DNA of 64,000 nt from an uncultured Candidatus Melainabacteria bacterium. Lineage in GTDB: Bacteria > Cyanobacteriota > Vampirovibrionia > Gastranaerophilales > Gastranaerophilaceae. Location of the stretch: positions 62,001-126,000 of the forward strand of contig CAKUZL010000002.1 in the NCBI GenBank assembly GCA_934718085.1, given 5' to 3'. Shown here piece after piece: positions 35,646-43,371 of this stretch. The notes beneath the pieces are model-generated. The model was given only the letters and a program-made list of their open reading frames with translations, was not told the origin of the DNA and did not search any database. The translations under genes and the position numbers were made by a program. Numbering within the stretch: position 1 is the stretch's first letter; every line of letters begins with the position of its first letter.

Positions 35646-36956
35646 ATGATTACCGAAAAAGATGTGAAAGCCGTTATACTTGCTGCGGGCAAGGGTACAA
35701 GGATGAAATCGGATTTGCCGAAAGTTTTGCACGAAATTTTCGCGAAGCCTTTGTTGAAGTATGTTACCGATGCCGTCGACAATACGGGCATGGTGTTCGA
35801 AAAAATAGTGATAACGGGACATTGTTCGGAAACTGTCGAGGGCTTTGTCGAAAAAAATATCGAGAACGCGAAGTGTGTTCTTCAGTATCCTCAACGTGGA
35901 ACCGGCGATGCCGTTATGAAAGCGGTTCCGCTGCTCGAGGACTTTCACGGAACGGTTGTCGTATTGTGCGGAGATACTCCGTTGTTGACGAGCGAAACGC
36001 TGAAAGCTTTTATTTGTGCGCATAAAAATTCCGGTGCAGCTTTGACCGTAATGTCGGCAAGATTTGAAAATCCGACGGGATACGGCAGAATTGTTAAAGA
36101 TTGTGAAGGAAATTTGGAACGTATCACCGAGGAAAAAGATGCCGATGATCGCGTAAAGGCTATAAAAGAGGTCAACGCGGGCGTTTATTGCTTCGAGAAA
36201 GATTTGATTTTCCCGTTGTTGAACGAATTGACGGGGAACAATGCTCAGGGAGAATATTATTTGACCGATACCGTAGAATTGGCACGGGCAAAGGGTTATA
36301 AGACGTGCTCGTTCGAAATTGAAGATAATTCGGAAATTTTCGGAATTAATTCGAAGGAGCAGCTTTCTCGTGCAACGTCGATTTTGAATAAAAAAACGAT
36401 TGCAAGGTTGTACGAAAGCGGGGTAAATATCGTTGAGGCCGAAAACGTTTATATTTCCCCCGATACAACAATCGGCGCGGATACGACGATTTTACCTTTT
36501 GTTTATATAACCGGGAAAAACGTAATCGGAAATCATTGTAAAATCGGGCCTTTTTCGCATATCCGAGGGGATGTGAAAATCGGGAATAACGTACGGATAG
36601 GCAATTTTGTCGAAATAAAAAAATCCGTCATAAAAGATAATACAAACGTTTCGCATTTGAGCTACGTGGGCGACAGTGAGGTCGGAAGAGGTGTGAATGT
36701 GGGCGCGGGAACGATAACGGCAAATTACGATCCCGTATTAAAAACGAAATCAAAAACGATAATAAAAGACGGAGCGAACACGGGGTCGAATACCGTGTTG
36801 GTTGCACCCGTTGAGATGGAGGAAAATTCCATGACCGCAGCGGGAACGGTGCTTCGCAAGAAGGCGGAAGCAAATTCGTTGGTGATAACCGGGACGCCGC
36901 AAAAAGCGATATCCGGCTGGGTAGCGAAAAGAAAGAACAAAAACGGAGAAAAATAA
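35646..36956 (+). CDS. glmU: Bifunctional UDP-N-acetylglucosamine pyrophosphorylase / glucosamine-1-phosphate N-acetyltransferase
   Basis: 436 residues. The N-terminal nucleotidyltransferase domain has AVILAAGKGTRMKSDLPKVLH and QYPQRGTGDA, and the C-terminal left-handed beta-helix has hexapeptide repeats and the acetyltransferase site SYVGDSEVGRGVNVGAG and NYD. It makes UDP-GlcNAc for peptidoglycan and LPS. I chose the ATG at 35646, with GAGGAAG 6 nt upstream. The stop overlaps the prs start (TAATG), a conserved pair in many bacteria. It links in function to nanE, whose product GlcNAc-6-P feeds the same pool. Confidence 0.96.
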   Translation: MITEKDVKAVILAAGKGTRMKSDLPKVLHEIFAKPLLKYVTDAVDNTGMVFEKIVITGHCSETVEGFVEKNIENAKCVLQYPQRGTGDAVMKAVPLLEDFHGTVVVLCGDTPLLTSETLKAFICAHKNSGAALTVMSARFENPTGYGRIVKDCEGNLERITEEKDADDRVKAIKEVNAGVYCFEKDLIFPLLNELTGNNAQGEYYLTDTVELARAKGYKTCSFEIEDNSEIFGINSKEQLSRATSILNKKTIARLYESGVNIVEAENVYISPDTTIGADTTILPFVYITGKNVIGNHCKIGPFSHIRGDVKIGNNVRIGNFVEIKKSVIKDNTNVSHLSYVGDSEVGRGVNVGAGTITANYDPVLKTKSKTIIKDGANTGSNTVLVAPVEMEENSMTAAGTVLRKKAEANSLVITGTPQKAISGWVAKRKNKNGEK

Positions 36957-37963
36957 TGGAATTAAAGTCTGTTTTCCCGCAGGGAGAAGCAACAATCAAT
37001 CCGACGCACGATATAAAGTTGTTTGCGGGGCGTGCGCACGAAAAGTTGGCGGAAGAAATCGCCGAATATCTCGGAACGACGGTCGGACCGATGGTTATCA
37101 AAAATTTTGCCGACGGTGAGATTTACGTTCAGGTTCAAGAGAGCATCCGCGGTGATGACGTTTTTATAATTCAGCCTTTGTGCGATCCCGTCAATCAGAA
37201 TATAATGGAAATGCTTATTATGATTGACGCGTTCAAACGTGCGAGCGCAAAAACCATAACAGCGGTAATTCCTTATTACGGTTACGCAAGACAGGACAGA
37301 AAAACATCGGGTCGTGAAGCAATAACCGCAAAGCTTTTGGCGGATTTGCTGACGACGGCGGGTGCGGACAGAATTTTGGCTATGGATTTGCATACCGGAC
37401 AAATTCAAGGATTTTTCAATATATTGGTTGACCATATTTTTGCGACTCCCGTACTGGTCGATTATATGAAGAAAAAGAATATCAACCCTTCGGATTTGAT
37501 TGTCGTAAGCCCCGACGCGGGCGGAGTTCGCAGAACGAGATATTTTGCGAAGGAAATGGGTTGTTCGTTTGCGATAATCGATAAGCGCAGAGACAAGCAT
37601 AACGAGGCGGTTGCCGAATTCGTAATCGGAGAGGTCAAAGGAAAAACGTGTATTTTGTTTGACGATATCATCGATACGGCGGGAACGATTTGCGAAGCCG
37701 CAAGACTTTTGAAAAAAGAGGGTGCGGGCGACATTTACGTTTGCGCGGTACACCCGGTATTCTCGCATCCCGCGATGGAAAGACTTGAAAAAGCCGATAT
37801 CGAGGAAGTTATCGTAACAAATACCATTCCGTTGAAGCCCGATGCTCCGAAGAAGATAACGCAGCTCAGTATTGCGCCCCTGCTCGGAGAGGCAATTTCG
37901 CGGATACAGGACGATGAATCGGTAAGTTCTTTGTTCGGTTTCGAAAAAGAATACAAATCGTAA
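36956..37963 (+). CDS. prs: Ribose-phosphate pyrophosphokinase
   Basis: 335 residues. Motifs are KLFAGRAHEKLAEEIA, NFADGEIYVQ, ESIRGDDVFIIQ, YYGYARQDRK, ATP-loop region, MDLHTGQIQGFF, SPDAGGVRRTR and the PRPP loop DDIIDTAGTI. It makes PRPP for nucleotide, NAD, His and Trp synthesis, including the NadC reaction encoded in this window. Translation is coupled to glmU by a one-base overlap. Confidence 0.97.
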   Translation: MELKSVFPQGEATINPTHDIKLFAGRAHEKLAEEIAEYLGTTVGPMVIKNFADGEIYVQVQESIRGDDVFIIQPLCDPVNQNIMEMLIMIDAFKRASAKTITAVIPYYGYARQDRKTSGREAITAKLLADLLTTAGADRILAMDLHTGQIQGFFNILVDHIFATPVLVDYMKKKNINPSDLIVVSPDAGGVRRTRYFAKEMGCSFAIIDKRRDKHNEAVAEFVIGEVKGKTCILFDDIIDTAGTICEAARLLKKEGAGDIYVCAVHPVFSHPAMERLEKADIEEVIVTNTIPLKPDAPKKITQLSIAPLLGEAISRIQDDESVSSLFGFEKEYKS

Positions 37964-37970
37964 AAGTTTA

Positions 37971-38000
37971 AAAGGCATCGTTCGAGAGGGCGGTGCCTTT
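37971..38000 (+). terminator. Hairpin after prs, weak terminator
   Basis: AAAGGCATCG pairs with CGGTGCCTTT (one G-U) around a 10-nt loop. The usual T-run is missing, so termination may be factor-dependent or the hairpin may act in mRNA stability. Confidence 0.45.
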
Positions 38001-38090
38001 CAGCTGAAATTAGGGAAATAAAATGTAAAAAAATGTAAAATAAACACTCGGAAATAGCAATTTTTTGCATATCAGAGTTTTTATACGGGT

Positions 38091-38858
38091 ATGAGCATGA
38101 ATAACATTGGCAGAAACATATTAACTTCATTTGCAAACGGTTTGGAAAAATACGCTTCAAAGGTGAACGGCGAAACCGTTTCTCAGGCGGCGAATTTCGT
38201 GACTAAATGTACGTTGGGTCCGGGCGTGATAATGATGAACCCTTATTTGACCGAAACCGACGAGAATAAAAAATGGCTGGCGTTGAAGCAGCCCGTGGAA
38301 GCGTTTTGGAGTCTGATTGTTCAATATGGCGCGGTATTGGCTCTCGGAGCGGCTTTTCCCCGAATTGCAAAACATATAAAATTTGACGATAAATTAATCG
38401 AAAAATACGCGAAAGAGTTTGCGTCGAAGGCAAAGACAAACGCGGCAAAACTTGATTTCAGAAAAGAAGCCGAAACCGTTTTGCAGGACAGAATAGGTAC
38501 GATAATGTCCGTGTTTACGTATTTCCCGGCTTTGTGGCTTATCAATAAAACTTATCCGAAATTCGCGGAAAAAATTATTTCCCGCAAGAAAGACGCTAAG
38601 TCACCCGAAAATGTCGACAATGCAAAGAAAAACAACGATGTTGCAAAAAACGAAAAATCCGCTTCTACTGAGACGAAAAACGTTCAGAAGTCCGAAAAGA
38701 CTCAAGTTGTTGATGTTTCGGACAAAAAGAACGTCGAAAAAGCGGTTTTGACGGCAACCGACAAATCGGTTGAAGTTTCAAACGGCAATCCTTTGAATCT
38801 CGAGCGGAAGGATTCGGAAAAGCTGCACAATCCTTTGAACGGGAGGGTCGGCAGATGA
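38091..38858 (+). CDS. Membrane protein with charged C-terminal tail, unknown family
   Basis: 255 residues. After a helical N-terminus (MSMNNIGRNILTSFANGLEK) there are two or three hydrophobic segments (about residues 70-90 and 140-155). From about 165 the protein turns into a Lys/Glu/Ser/Thr/Asn-rich disordered tail with repeated EKS/KNV words. No family is recognised. A second ATG at 38097 is possible; no clear ribosome site is seen. It overlaps the next gene by ATGA and the two proteins share the same layout, so they probably form a pair. Confidence 0.75.
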   Translation: MSMNNIGRNILTSFANGLEKYASKVNGETVSQAANFVTKCTLGPGVIMMNPYLTETDENKKWLALKQPVEAFWSLIVQYGAVLALGAAFPRIAKHIKFDDKLIEKYAKEFASKAKTNAAKLDFRKEAETVLQDRIGTIMSVFTYFPALWLINKTYPKFAEKIISRKKDAKSPENVDNAKKNNDVAKNEKSASTETKNVQKSEKTQVVDVSDKKNVEKAVLTATDKSVEVSNGNPLNLERKDSEKLHNPLNGRVGR

Positions 38859-39523
38859 GTTTTCTTGACGGAATAACAAAATCGGAATTTGTTTCGAAAC
38901 ATATTGCAAAAACGATGGCTGACCCCGGATATGCCGCGAAGGCGATGGTCACGATGAACGTTATGAAGGATGTTTTTGCGTACTCGGCAAAGGCTTATAC
39001 GTCGTTTAAAAACAAAGACATCCCCGAGGAACAACGACCTTTGGTTGCGATGGCGGACGCGTCTTCGGGCGTTTTGACTGCGATGTTGCAGATATTAATC
39101 GGATTTTCGATTGCAACACCGAAGAATATCGACAAAATGTGGCAGTTTGTGTCGAAGGGCGCGAGCGAAGCGGTTCAAAACAGCAAAGGCGCAAAGTCAC
39201 TGTTTTCGACCATTGTCGCGGTCGGTGTGTCGGTTGTGGCGGCGGAAAGAATTATCGTTCCGATGATTGCAAACCCTCTCGGGTCGATGTTGAAGAACAA
39301 ATTTGCGAAAAAGCCCGACGGCGCGGGAGTCGAAAAGTTCGGCGCGGGAGAGGCTTCAAAGACCGAAAAATCGGACGATAAAAAGTTCGGCAAAACCGAA
39401 AAAAGCGAAAAGGCAGAATCGGCGCCGACAACGGAAAAATCCGAAAAAGCGGCAAATGCCGAAAAATCGGAAAAAACGACGAAACCGTCGGAAACTTCCG
39501 AGTCGAAAACGGAAAAAGCCTGA
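38855..39523 (+). CDS. Membrane protein with EKS-rich tail, partner of the preceding gene
   Basis: 222 residues. Helical start (MSFLDGITKSEFVSKHIAKT), a DIPEEQRPLVAMADASSGV segment, hydrophobic stretches at about residues 70-95 and 115-145, then from about 150 a low-complexity tail of EKSEK, TEK and SEK words up to the end. The layout matches the upstream partner but clear sequence identity is not visible. Overlap by ATGA indicates translational coupling. Lineage-type protein without known function; a two-component membrane complex is a guess. Confidence 0.75.
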   Translation: MSFLDGITKSEFVSKHIAKTMADPGYAAKAMVTMNVMKDVFAYSAKAYTSFKNKDIPEEQRPLVAMADASSGVLTAMLQILIGFSIATPKNIDKMWQFVSKGASEAVQNSKGAKSLFSTIVAVGVSVVAAERIIVPMIANPLGSMLKNKFAKKPDGAGVEKFGAGEASKTEKSDDKKFGKTEKSEKAESAPTTEKSEKAANAEKSEKTTKPSETSESKTEKA

Positions 39524-39530
39524 GGTCGGG

Positions 39531-40436
39531 TTATAAATCTTGCTTTGATTGGTCGTAATGCTTATCGATAAAGGATTTTACGTATTCGAAGCACCATTCG
39601 TTCGTGTCGTGCGATCCGTTTTTGCAAAGAATTAATTCGGCTTCGGGATTTTGTTCGCGGAGCTTTTCGGCTTGTTCGAAGTTTATTTTTTTATCTTTCA
39701 GTGAATGTAAAATCAGGATGTTACACTTTACGTTTTTGATGTTTGTTTCGTTTGAAAAATTTTGTTCGAATCGTTCGGACTCGAGAATTTTTTTGCAAAA
39801 AGTTCCGAGCAGTATAAACGGGCAGAGTTTCAAAATCGAGAAGCCGGCGGACTTGATGTTTGAAATTCCGCTTTCGACGATAACTCCGCCGACGCCGAAT
39901 TCCGTTGCCGCCCGAATTGCCGGGTATGAGCCGAGCGAGCGTCCCCATAAGAAAATTTGCTTTTCGTCGTACCCGAGAGAGAGCAGTTTTTCGATTACGG
40001 CTTTCGCGTCACGGTAAATCCCATCTTCCGACGGCACTCCGGCGCTTTTGTAGTGCCCTCTGAACGACGGGAACGCCGCGCCGAATCCGCAATTTTTCAG
40101 GAAGAAAACCGTGTTTTGCCATTTCGAAATATTTTCCGATTGCCCGTGATAGAACACTATGACGGGCATTTTGTCGGATTTTGGTAATTTTATTCGTGAA
40201 TAAAGCTTAACAAGGTCGGAAGTCAGTATTTTTAAAGGCATTACGGAGTTTTTCAGCTCGGCGGGAAGTTTTTTGAATTTGTAATATCTCGGAGAAAAAA
40301 TCATGAAATTTTCGATTTTTTTTCTGAAATATGCCGAAATTTTCCCGTCGCCCCGAATGAACGAGTGCAAAATCAGTGCAAACAGGCGTAAAACCAGAAA
40401 ATAATATTTTATGAAATTCGAAATAATTGTGTTCAA
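39531..40436 (-). CDS. Alpha/beta hydrolase, membrane-anchored
   Basis: 301 residues from a TTG start at 40436, supported by AAGGAG 5 nt upstream. An N-terminal hydrophobic helix (YYFLVLRLFALILH) is a likely anchor. The hydrolase core has the oxyanion region YHGQSENIS, nucleophile elbow GRSLG (S167), acid D248 in HSLKDKK and base H276 in NGSHDTNE, a complete triad. The closest general group is the BEM46/FrsA-like serine esterases. The substrate is unknown. The gene is convergent with the upstream membrane pair, ending 7 bases after it. Confidence 0.85.
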   Translation of the reverse strand: MNTIISNFIKYYFLVLRLFALILHSFIRGDGKISAYFRKKIENFMIFSPRYYKFKKLPAELKNSVMPLKILTSDLVKLYSRIKLPKSDKMPVIVFYHGQSENISKWQNTVFFLKNCGFGAAFPSFRGHYKSAGVPSEDGIYRDAKAVIEKLLSLGYDEKQIFLWGRSLGSYPAIRAATEFGVGGVIVESGISNIKSAGFSILKLCPFILLGTFCKKILESERFEQNFSNETNIKNVKCNILILHSLKDKKINFEQAEKLREQNPEAELILCKNGSHDTNEWCFEYVKSFIDKHYDQSKQDL

Positions 40437-40456
40437 AAAAGCTCCTTGTCGAAAAT

Positions 40457-40485
40457 TTTAACACAAAATTTTTTTGAGGTATAAT
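40457..40485 (+). promoter_or_regulatory. Leaderless-type promoter of the metallophosphoesterase
   Basis: TTTAACA (TTAACA with 16-nt or TTTAAC with 17-nt spacing) and TATAAT (40480-40485), then 6 nt to the ATG at 40492. Confidence 0.65.
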
Positions 40486-40491
40486 GAGAGC

Positions 40492-41442
40492 ATGAAAAAT
40501 TTTATAAAAACAGCAGCTATATTTTTGATGCTTTGTTCGGCGGCTTTTGCGGGCGAAATCAAGTTTGCGCAAATGTCGGACGTGCATTATTATTCCAAGG
40601 CAACGCCCGAAGATAAAGGGTTTAAGGTTAAATATAGGGCCGTCGAGCTTGCGGCGGATGCGATTTCGAAAATCAATGCGGACAAGGACATTGACCTTGT
40701 TCTGATAACCGGGGATGCGGCGGACAGACCAATCCCGGCTGATTTTGAGACAATTTATAAGCTTTTTAACACTTTGGACAAAAAATGGTATTACGCGCTC
40801 GGAAATCACGATACGAATACGGAGTTTAACAAGCAAAAACAAGTCGATTTGCTGAAAAAAGTCAACCCTGCGATGAATTTCGACAAAACGTATTATTCGT
40901 TCAAACCGAAGCGAGGATTTACTTTCATTGCGCTTGATCCGACGTTCTCGACAAAGGTTTCTTCACAAGGTTATCTGCCTCCCGAACAGCTGAAATTTTT
41001 GGACGAAACGCTTTCCAAGTCGCAAAACGACACGGTTGTTGTTTTTATGCATTTCCCGCTGATTGAACCGTTTTATTCGAGCAATCACAATATTTTGAAC
41101 GATTTTGCCGTAAACGACATTTTGAAAAAGTATAAAAATCCGATACTTGTGCTCGGCGGTCACTATCACGGAACGAAAATCGGAACGGACGGCAATGTCG
41201 TGAAAGTCGCGACACCCGCTATCGTAAGCTGGCCGAACGCTTTCAGGTTTATCACGATTGATAATCAAAAGGACAAGACGATTTTTACGTTCAAGTATGA
41301 GGAAACTTCGTTGAAAGATGTCCAAACCGAGGCAGCGGTGCGGTTTTTGTGGTTAAAAACGGGTGCAATCGGTACCGAGAAGGACAGAGACACCGTGATT
41401 GTCGTCGAAAAACCAGTAAAATCGAAACTCGGTGCGAAGTAG
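40492..41442 (+). CDS. Secreted metallophosphoesterase
   Basis: 316 residues with a signal peptide (MKNFIKTAAIFLMLC...AFA). The calcineurin-type metal site is complete in order: SDVH (D30, H32), LITGDAAD, YALGNHDTN, FMHFPL and LGGHYHGT. The mature enzyme would sit in the periplasm and hydrolyse a phosphoester such as a nucleotide, phospholipid or sugar phosphate; which one is not readable. The start is set by a leaderless-type promoter, since an upstream in-frame extension overlaps the -10 box. Confidence 0.88.
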   Translation: MKNFIKTAAIFLMLCSAAFAGEIKFAQMSDVHYYSKATPEDKGFKVKYRAVELAADAISKINADKDIDLVLITGDAADRPIPADFETIYKLFNTLDKKWYYALGNHDTNTEFNKQKQVDLLKKVNPAMNFDKTYYSFKPKRGFTFIALDPTFSTKVSSQGYLPPEQLKFLDETLSKSQNDTVVVFMHFPLIEPFYSSNHNILNDFAVNDILKKYKNPILVLGGHYHGTKIGTDGNVVKVATPAIVSWPNAFRFITIDNQKDKTIFTFKYEETSLKDVQTEAAVRFLWLKTGAIGTEKDRDTVIVVEKPVKSKLGAK

Positions 41443-41505
41443 TTTTCAAAATTGAATGAGACAATTTTTTGTTTCAGTTGTTGTAGTTCGGTTTTGGAAA
41501 AATTT

Positions 41506-42024
41506 TTAGGGTATTCCCGGCAAAAATTTTGTTTCGGTTTCTGCTATGACGTTGTATATTCCTTCGACCTCTTTTTCGCTCATACCCTGCGGACAACGGG
41601 CTGAAAAATTTCCCGATTCCGCGCCGAAATACATTACGTAAGTTTTGTCGCCGTTTTTGCGAACATTGATTTGTACTCCGTTTTTAAGGGTCAAAACTTC
41701 GTTTTTTTCGTATTTTGTGTAATCTCCGCTGTTATCGCCGGGGAAAAGGCTTTCGTCGCTTTTTCTTACAGTGACGTATCGGATTTCGTCGAGAGGATAA
41801 ACGACCTCAATCATTCCTTTCATTGCGCGAATTTGACAGTTTGAAAGGACGACGGGAAATGTGAATCCGGCTTTTTTTGCGGCGCAAACCGTGTCTTCGC
41901 CGCAATCAGTCCAAGGGTTCGGCATTCCCGAAATCTGCCCGGTGCAGCCTGTTGCAAAAAGTGCCGAAGCTGTCGTTAACGCCGTTGTTGCCGCCAATTT
42001 TAAGACAATACCCGATTTTTGCAT
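41506..42024 (-). CDS. Lipoprotein of unknown function
   Basis: 172 residues from the ATG at 42024, which has GAGGTG upstream. A second ATG at 42036 lies 8 nt after an extended -10 (TGGTATAAT) and would also fit a leaderless start, so either may be used. The signal peptide (MQKSGIVLKLAATTALTT...) ends in a lipobox-like FATGC. The mature part has two cysteines near the start (DCGEDTVCAAKKAGF) and a beta-rich body with MYFGAESGNF. No family is recognised. Likely a periplasm-facing lipoprotein. Confidence 0.75.
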   Translation of the reverse strand: MQKSGIVLKLAATTALTTASALFATGCTGQISGMPNPWTDCGEDTVCAAKKAGFTFPVVLSNCQIRAMKGMIEVVYPLDEIRYVTVRKSDESLFPGDNSGDYTKYEKNEVLTLKNGVQINVRKNGDKTYVMYFGAESGNFSARCPQGMSEKEVEGIYNVIAETETKFLPGIP

Positions 42025-42148
42025 TATACACCTCATTTTTGCTTATTATACCACGGATTGTTCTGATAATTTCTAAATATTGATTATTAATTTTTGGTTA
42101 AAAAAACGCGGTTTTTATAAAAAAGAGCGATAATGTACCTGTAGTTGA

Positions 42149-42159
42149 TGTGAACAAAA
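42149..42159 (+). promoter_or_regulatory. TGTGAACAAAA element shared with groES
   Basis: The same 11 bases as at 16277-16287, here 17 nt before the hsp20 ATG, downstream of a GATAAT at 42129-42134. Confidence 0.45.
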
Positions 42160-42176
42160 ATTGAAAGGAGTACATT

Positions 42177-42629
42177 ATGAAATTCTTAATCAAAAAAACA
42201 CCGGACAATTTTATTAAATCCGTAAACGACGAAATCAGCTCGATTTTAAATCGTCATTTTGACAGCTTTTATCCCGAATCGGGCTTTCAAAACGATGCAA
42301 AAATCGAAATTCCGCTCGAAGTTCGCGACAAAGAAACAGAATACGACATCAGAGCAGAGCTTCCCGGCGTCAAAAAAGAAGATTTGGATATCGACTTAAA
42401 CGAAAATTATTTGACAATCGGAGCCGTGAAGTCCGAAGAAAAACACGAAAACGACAAGTGCTATAAAAAATCGGAATTCAGCTACGGTGAATTTTCAAGA
42501 ACGGTTTACCTTCCTCAGGAAGTCGACGAAGACAAAATCGAAGCAAGCTTTGAAAACGGCGTTTTGAAAGTCGTTTTGCCGAAAGTTTCTAAAGAAAAGG
42601 ATAAACGCAAAAAGATTTCGGTCAGATAA
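42177..42629 (+). CDS. Small heat-shock protein, Hsp20 family
   Basis: 150 residues. The alpha-crystallin domain covers about residues 42-142 (IEIPLEVRDKETEYDIRAELPGVKKEDLDIDL to VLKVVLPK), with the FSRTVYLP strand and the conserved SFENGVLKVVLPK end. A short basic tail contains KKISV, an IxI/V-like tail motif. It holds unfolded proteins in the cytoplasm. AAAGGAG precedes the ATG by 6 nt. Monocistronic; a strong terminator follows. Confidence 0.95.
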   Translation: MKFLIKKTPDNFIKSVNDEISSILNRHFDSFYPESGFQNDAKIEIPLEVRDKETEYDIRAELPGVKKEDLDIDLNENYLTIGAVKSEEKHENDKCYKKSEFSYGEFSRTVYLPQEVDEDKIEASFENGVLKVVLPKVSKEKDKRKKISVR

Positions 42630-42663
42630 TTTTACTGCTTTCGTCCGGTAAAAACCGGTATTT

Positions 42664-42703
42664 AAAACTCCCTCTCCCACCTCGGGTAAGGGAGTTTTCT
42701 CGT
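42664..42703 (+). terminator. Terminator of hsp20
   Basis: AAAACTCCCT and AGGGAGTTTT form a perfect 10-bp stem, then a T-rich tail. Confidence 0.88.
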
Positions 42704-42774
42704 TTTTGAAAATCCTTGTTCGGTCGCGTTGCAAGGTGTTGCGTTACCGTTTTTTTATTTGACATCACCGCAGG

Positions 42775-42935
42775 CAGGTGCCGGGGTTTCTACCCCGGCA
42801 AATCGTGAAACTCGGCATGTTTCGGACAAATGAAACCGTTCGTGTTTGTGAAATTTAAAAATAATATGTAGTTTGGGGTTTTATCCCGGCAATTTTTTCG
42901 GAAAAAATAATGTAGGTTGGGGTTTCCACCCCAAC
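42775..42935 (-). repeat. Left copy of a bipartite palindromic repeat
   Basis: CCGGGGT-TTCT-ACCCCGG (42781-42798), then a spacer with AAATCGTGAAAC and TTTGTGAAATTTAAAAATAA, then GGGG-TTTTAT-CCC, then GTTGGGG-TTTCCA-CCCCAAC (42916-42935). The units run in the opposite direction to those right of the metallopeptidase gene. Confidence 0.75.
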
Positions 42936-43053
42936 GTTTCGTTCGTTGAAGCATGTTGTGTTCATTCCCATTCCCGCCGTTCAAAAATGTGACAAAAATC
43001 GACAAATTTATTCAACCCCATGCCCGGAGTATGGGTAAACCCTTCCGAAAACG

Positions 43054-43087
43054 ACAAAAGCATGCCCGAATCCTACAAAAGCATGCC
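43054..43087 (+). repeat. Two copies of ACAAAAGCATGCC, 21-base period
   Basis: Identical 13-mers at 43054-43066 and 43075-43087, two helical turns apart, each with the GCATGC palindrome. Confidence 0.6.
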
Positions 43088-43216
43088 AAAATTGCCAAAA
43101 AGTGTTGCAAAAGATTAAGGAATGTGAAGAAATGTTGCTAAAATCCACCAAAAACGATAAATTGTAACGAAATGTAAATTTGACTTGACAACGGCGGAAA
43201 ACCAACCATAATCCTC

Positions 43217-43241
43217 GATATGATATGATATGATATGATAT
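43217..43241 (+). repeat. Tandem repeat (GATAT)5
   Basis: Five perfect copies of GATAT followed by GAGG. Each junction makes TATGAT, a near -10 box. It lies about 130 bases before the metallopeptidase ATG. Confidence 0.9.
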
Positions 43242-43302
43242 GAGGAAACGTATGCTCTCCCAGGCAAAAAATTTTCGGTTTTTGTTTTTATATAAATAAG
43301 AG

Positions 43303-43314
43303 CGGGCATGCCCG
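43303..43314. repeat. Palindrome CGGGCATGCCCG
   Basis: A perfect 12-base palindrome about 57 bases before the metallopeptidase ATG. GCATGCCCGG recurs at 51522-51531 upstream of the sigma-like gene. Confidence 0.5.
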
Positions 43315-43371
43315 GTGGACGGTTGTGCAATCGAGCCCGAAGCCCGCGGATTTATTGACCGAAAGGAAGAA

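Larger units (their letters stand above)
42704..43371. other. Repeat-rich intergenic region left of the metallopeptidase
   Basis: It contains three palindrome units of a dispersed repeat (42775-42935), a 13-base direct repeat with 21-base period (43054-43087), five GATAT repeats (43217-43241) and a 12-base palindrome (43303-43314). I see no gene in it. Confidence 0.7.

Noticed and set aside
37971..38000. Strong rho-independent terminator after prs
   Set aside because: The stem is good but no T-run follows, so it was kept only as a weak candidate.
43217..43241. CRISPR-like array
   Set aside because: It is a simple 5-base tandem repeat without spacers; no cas gene is in the window.
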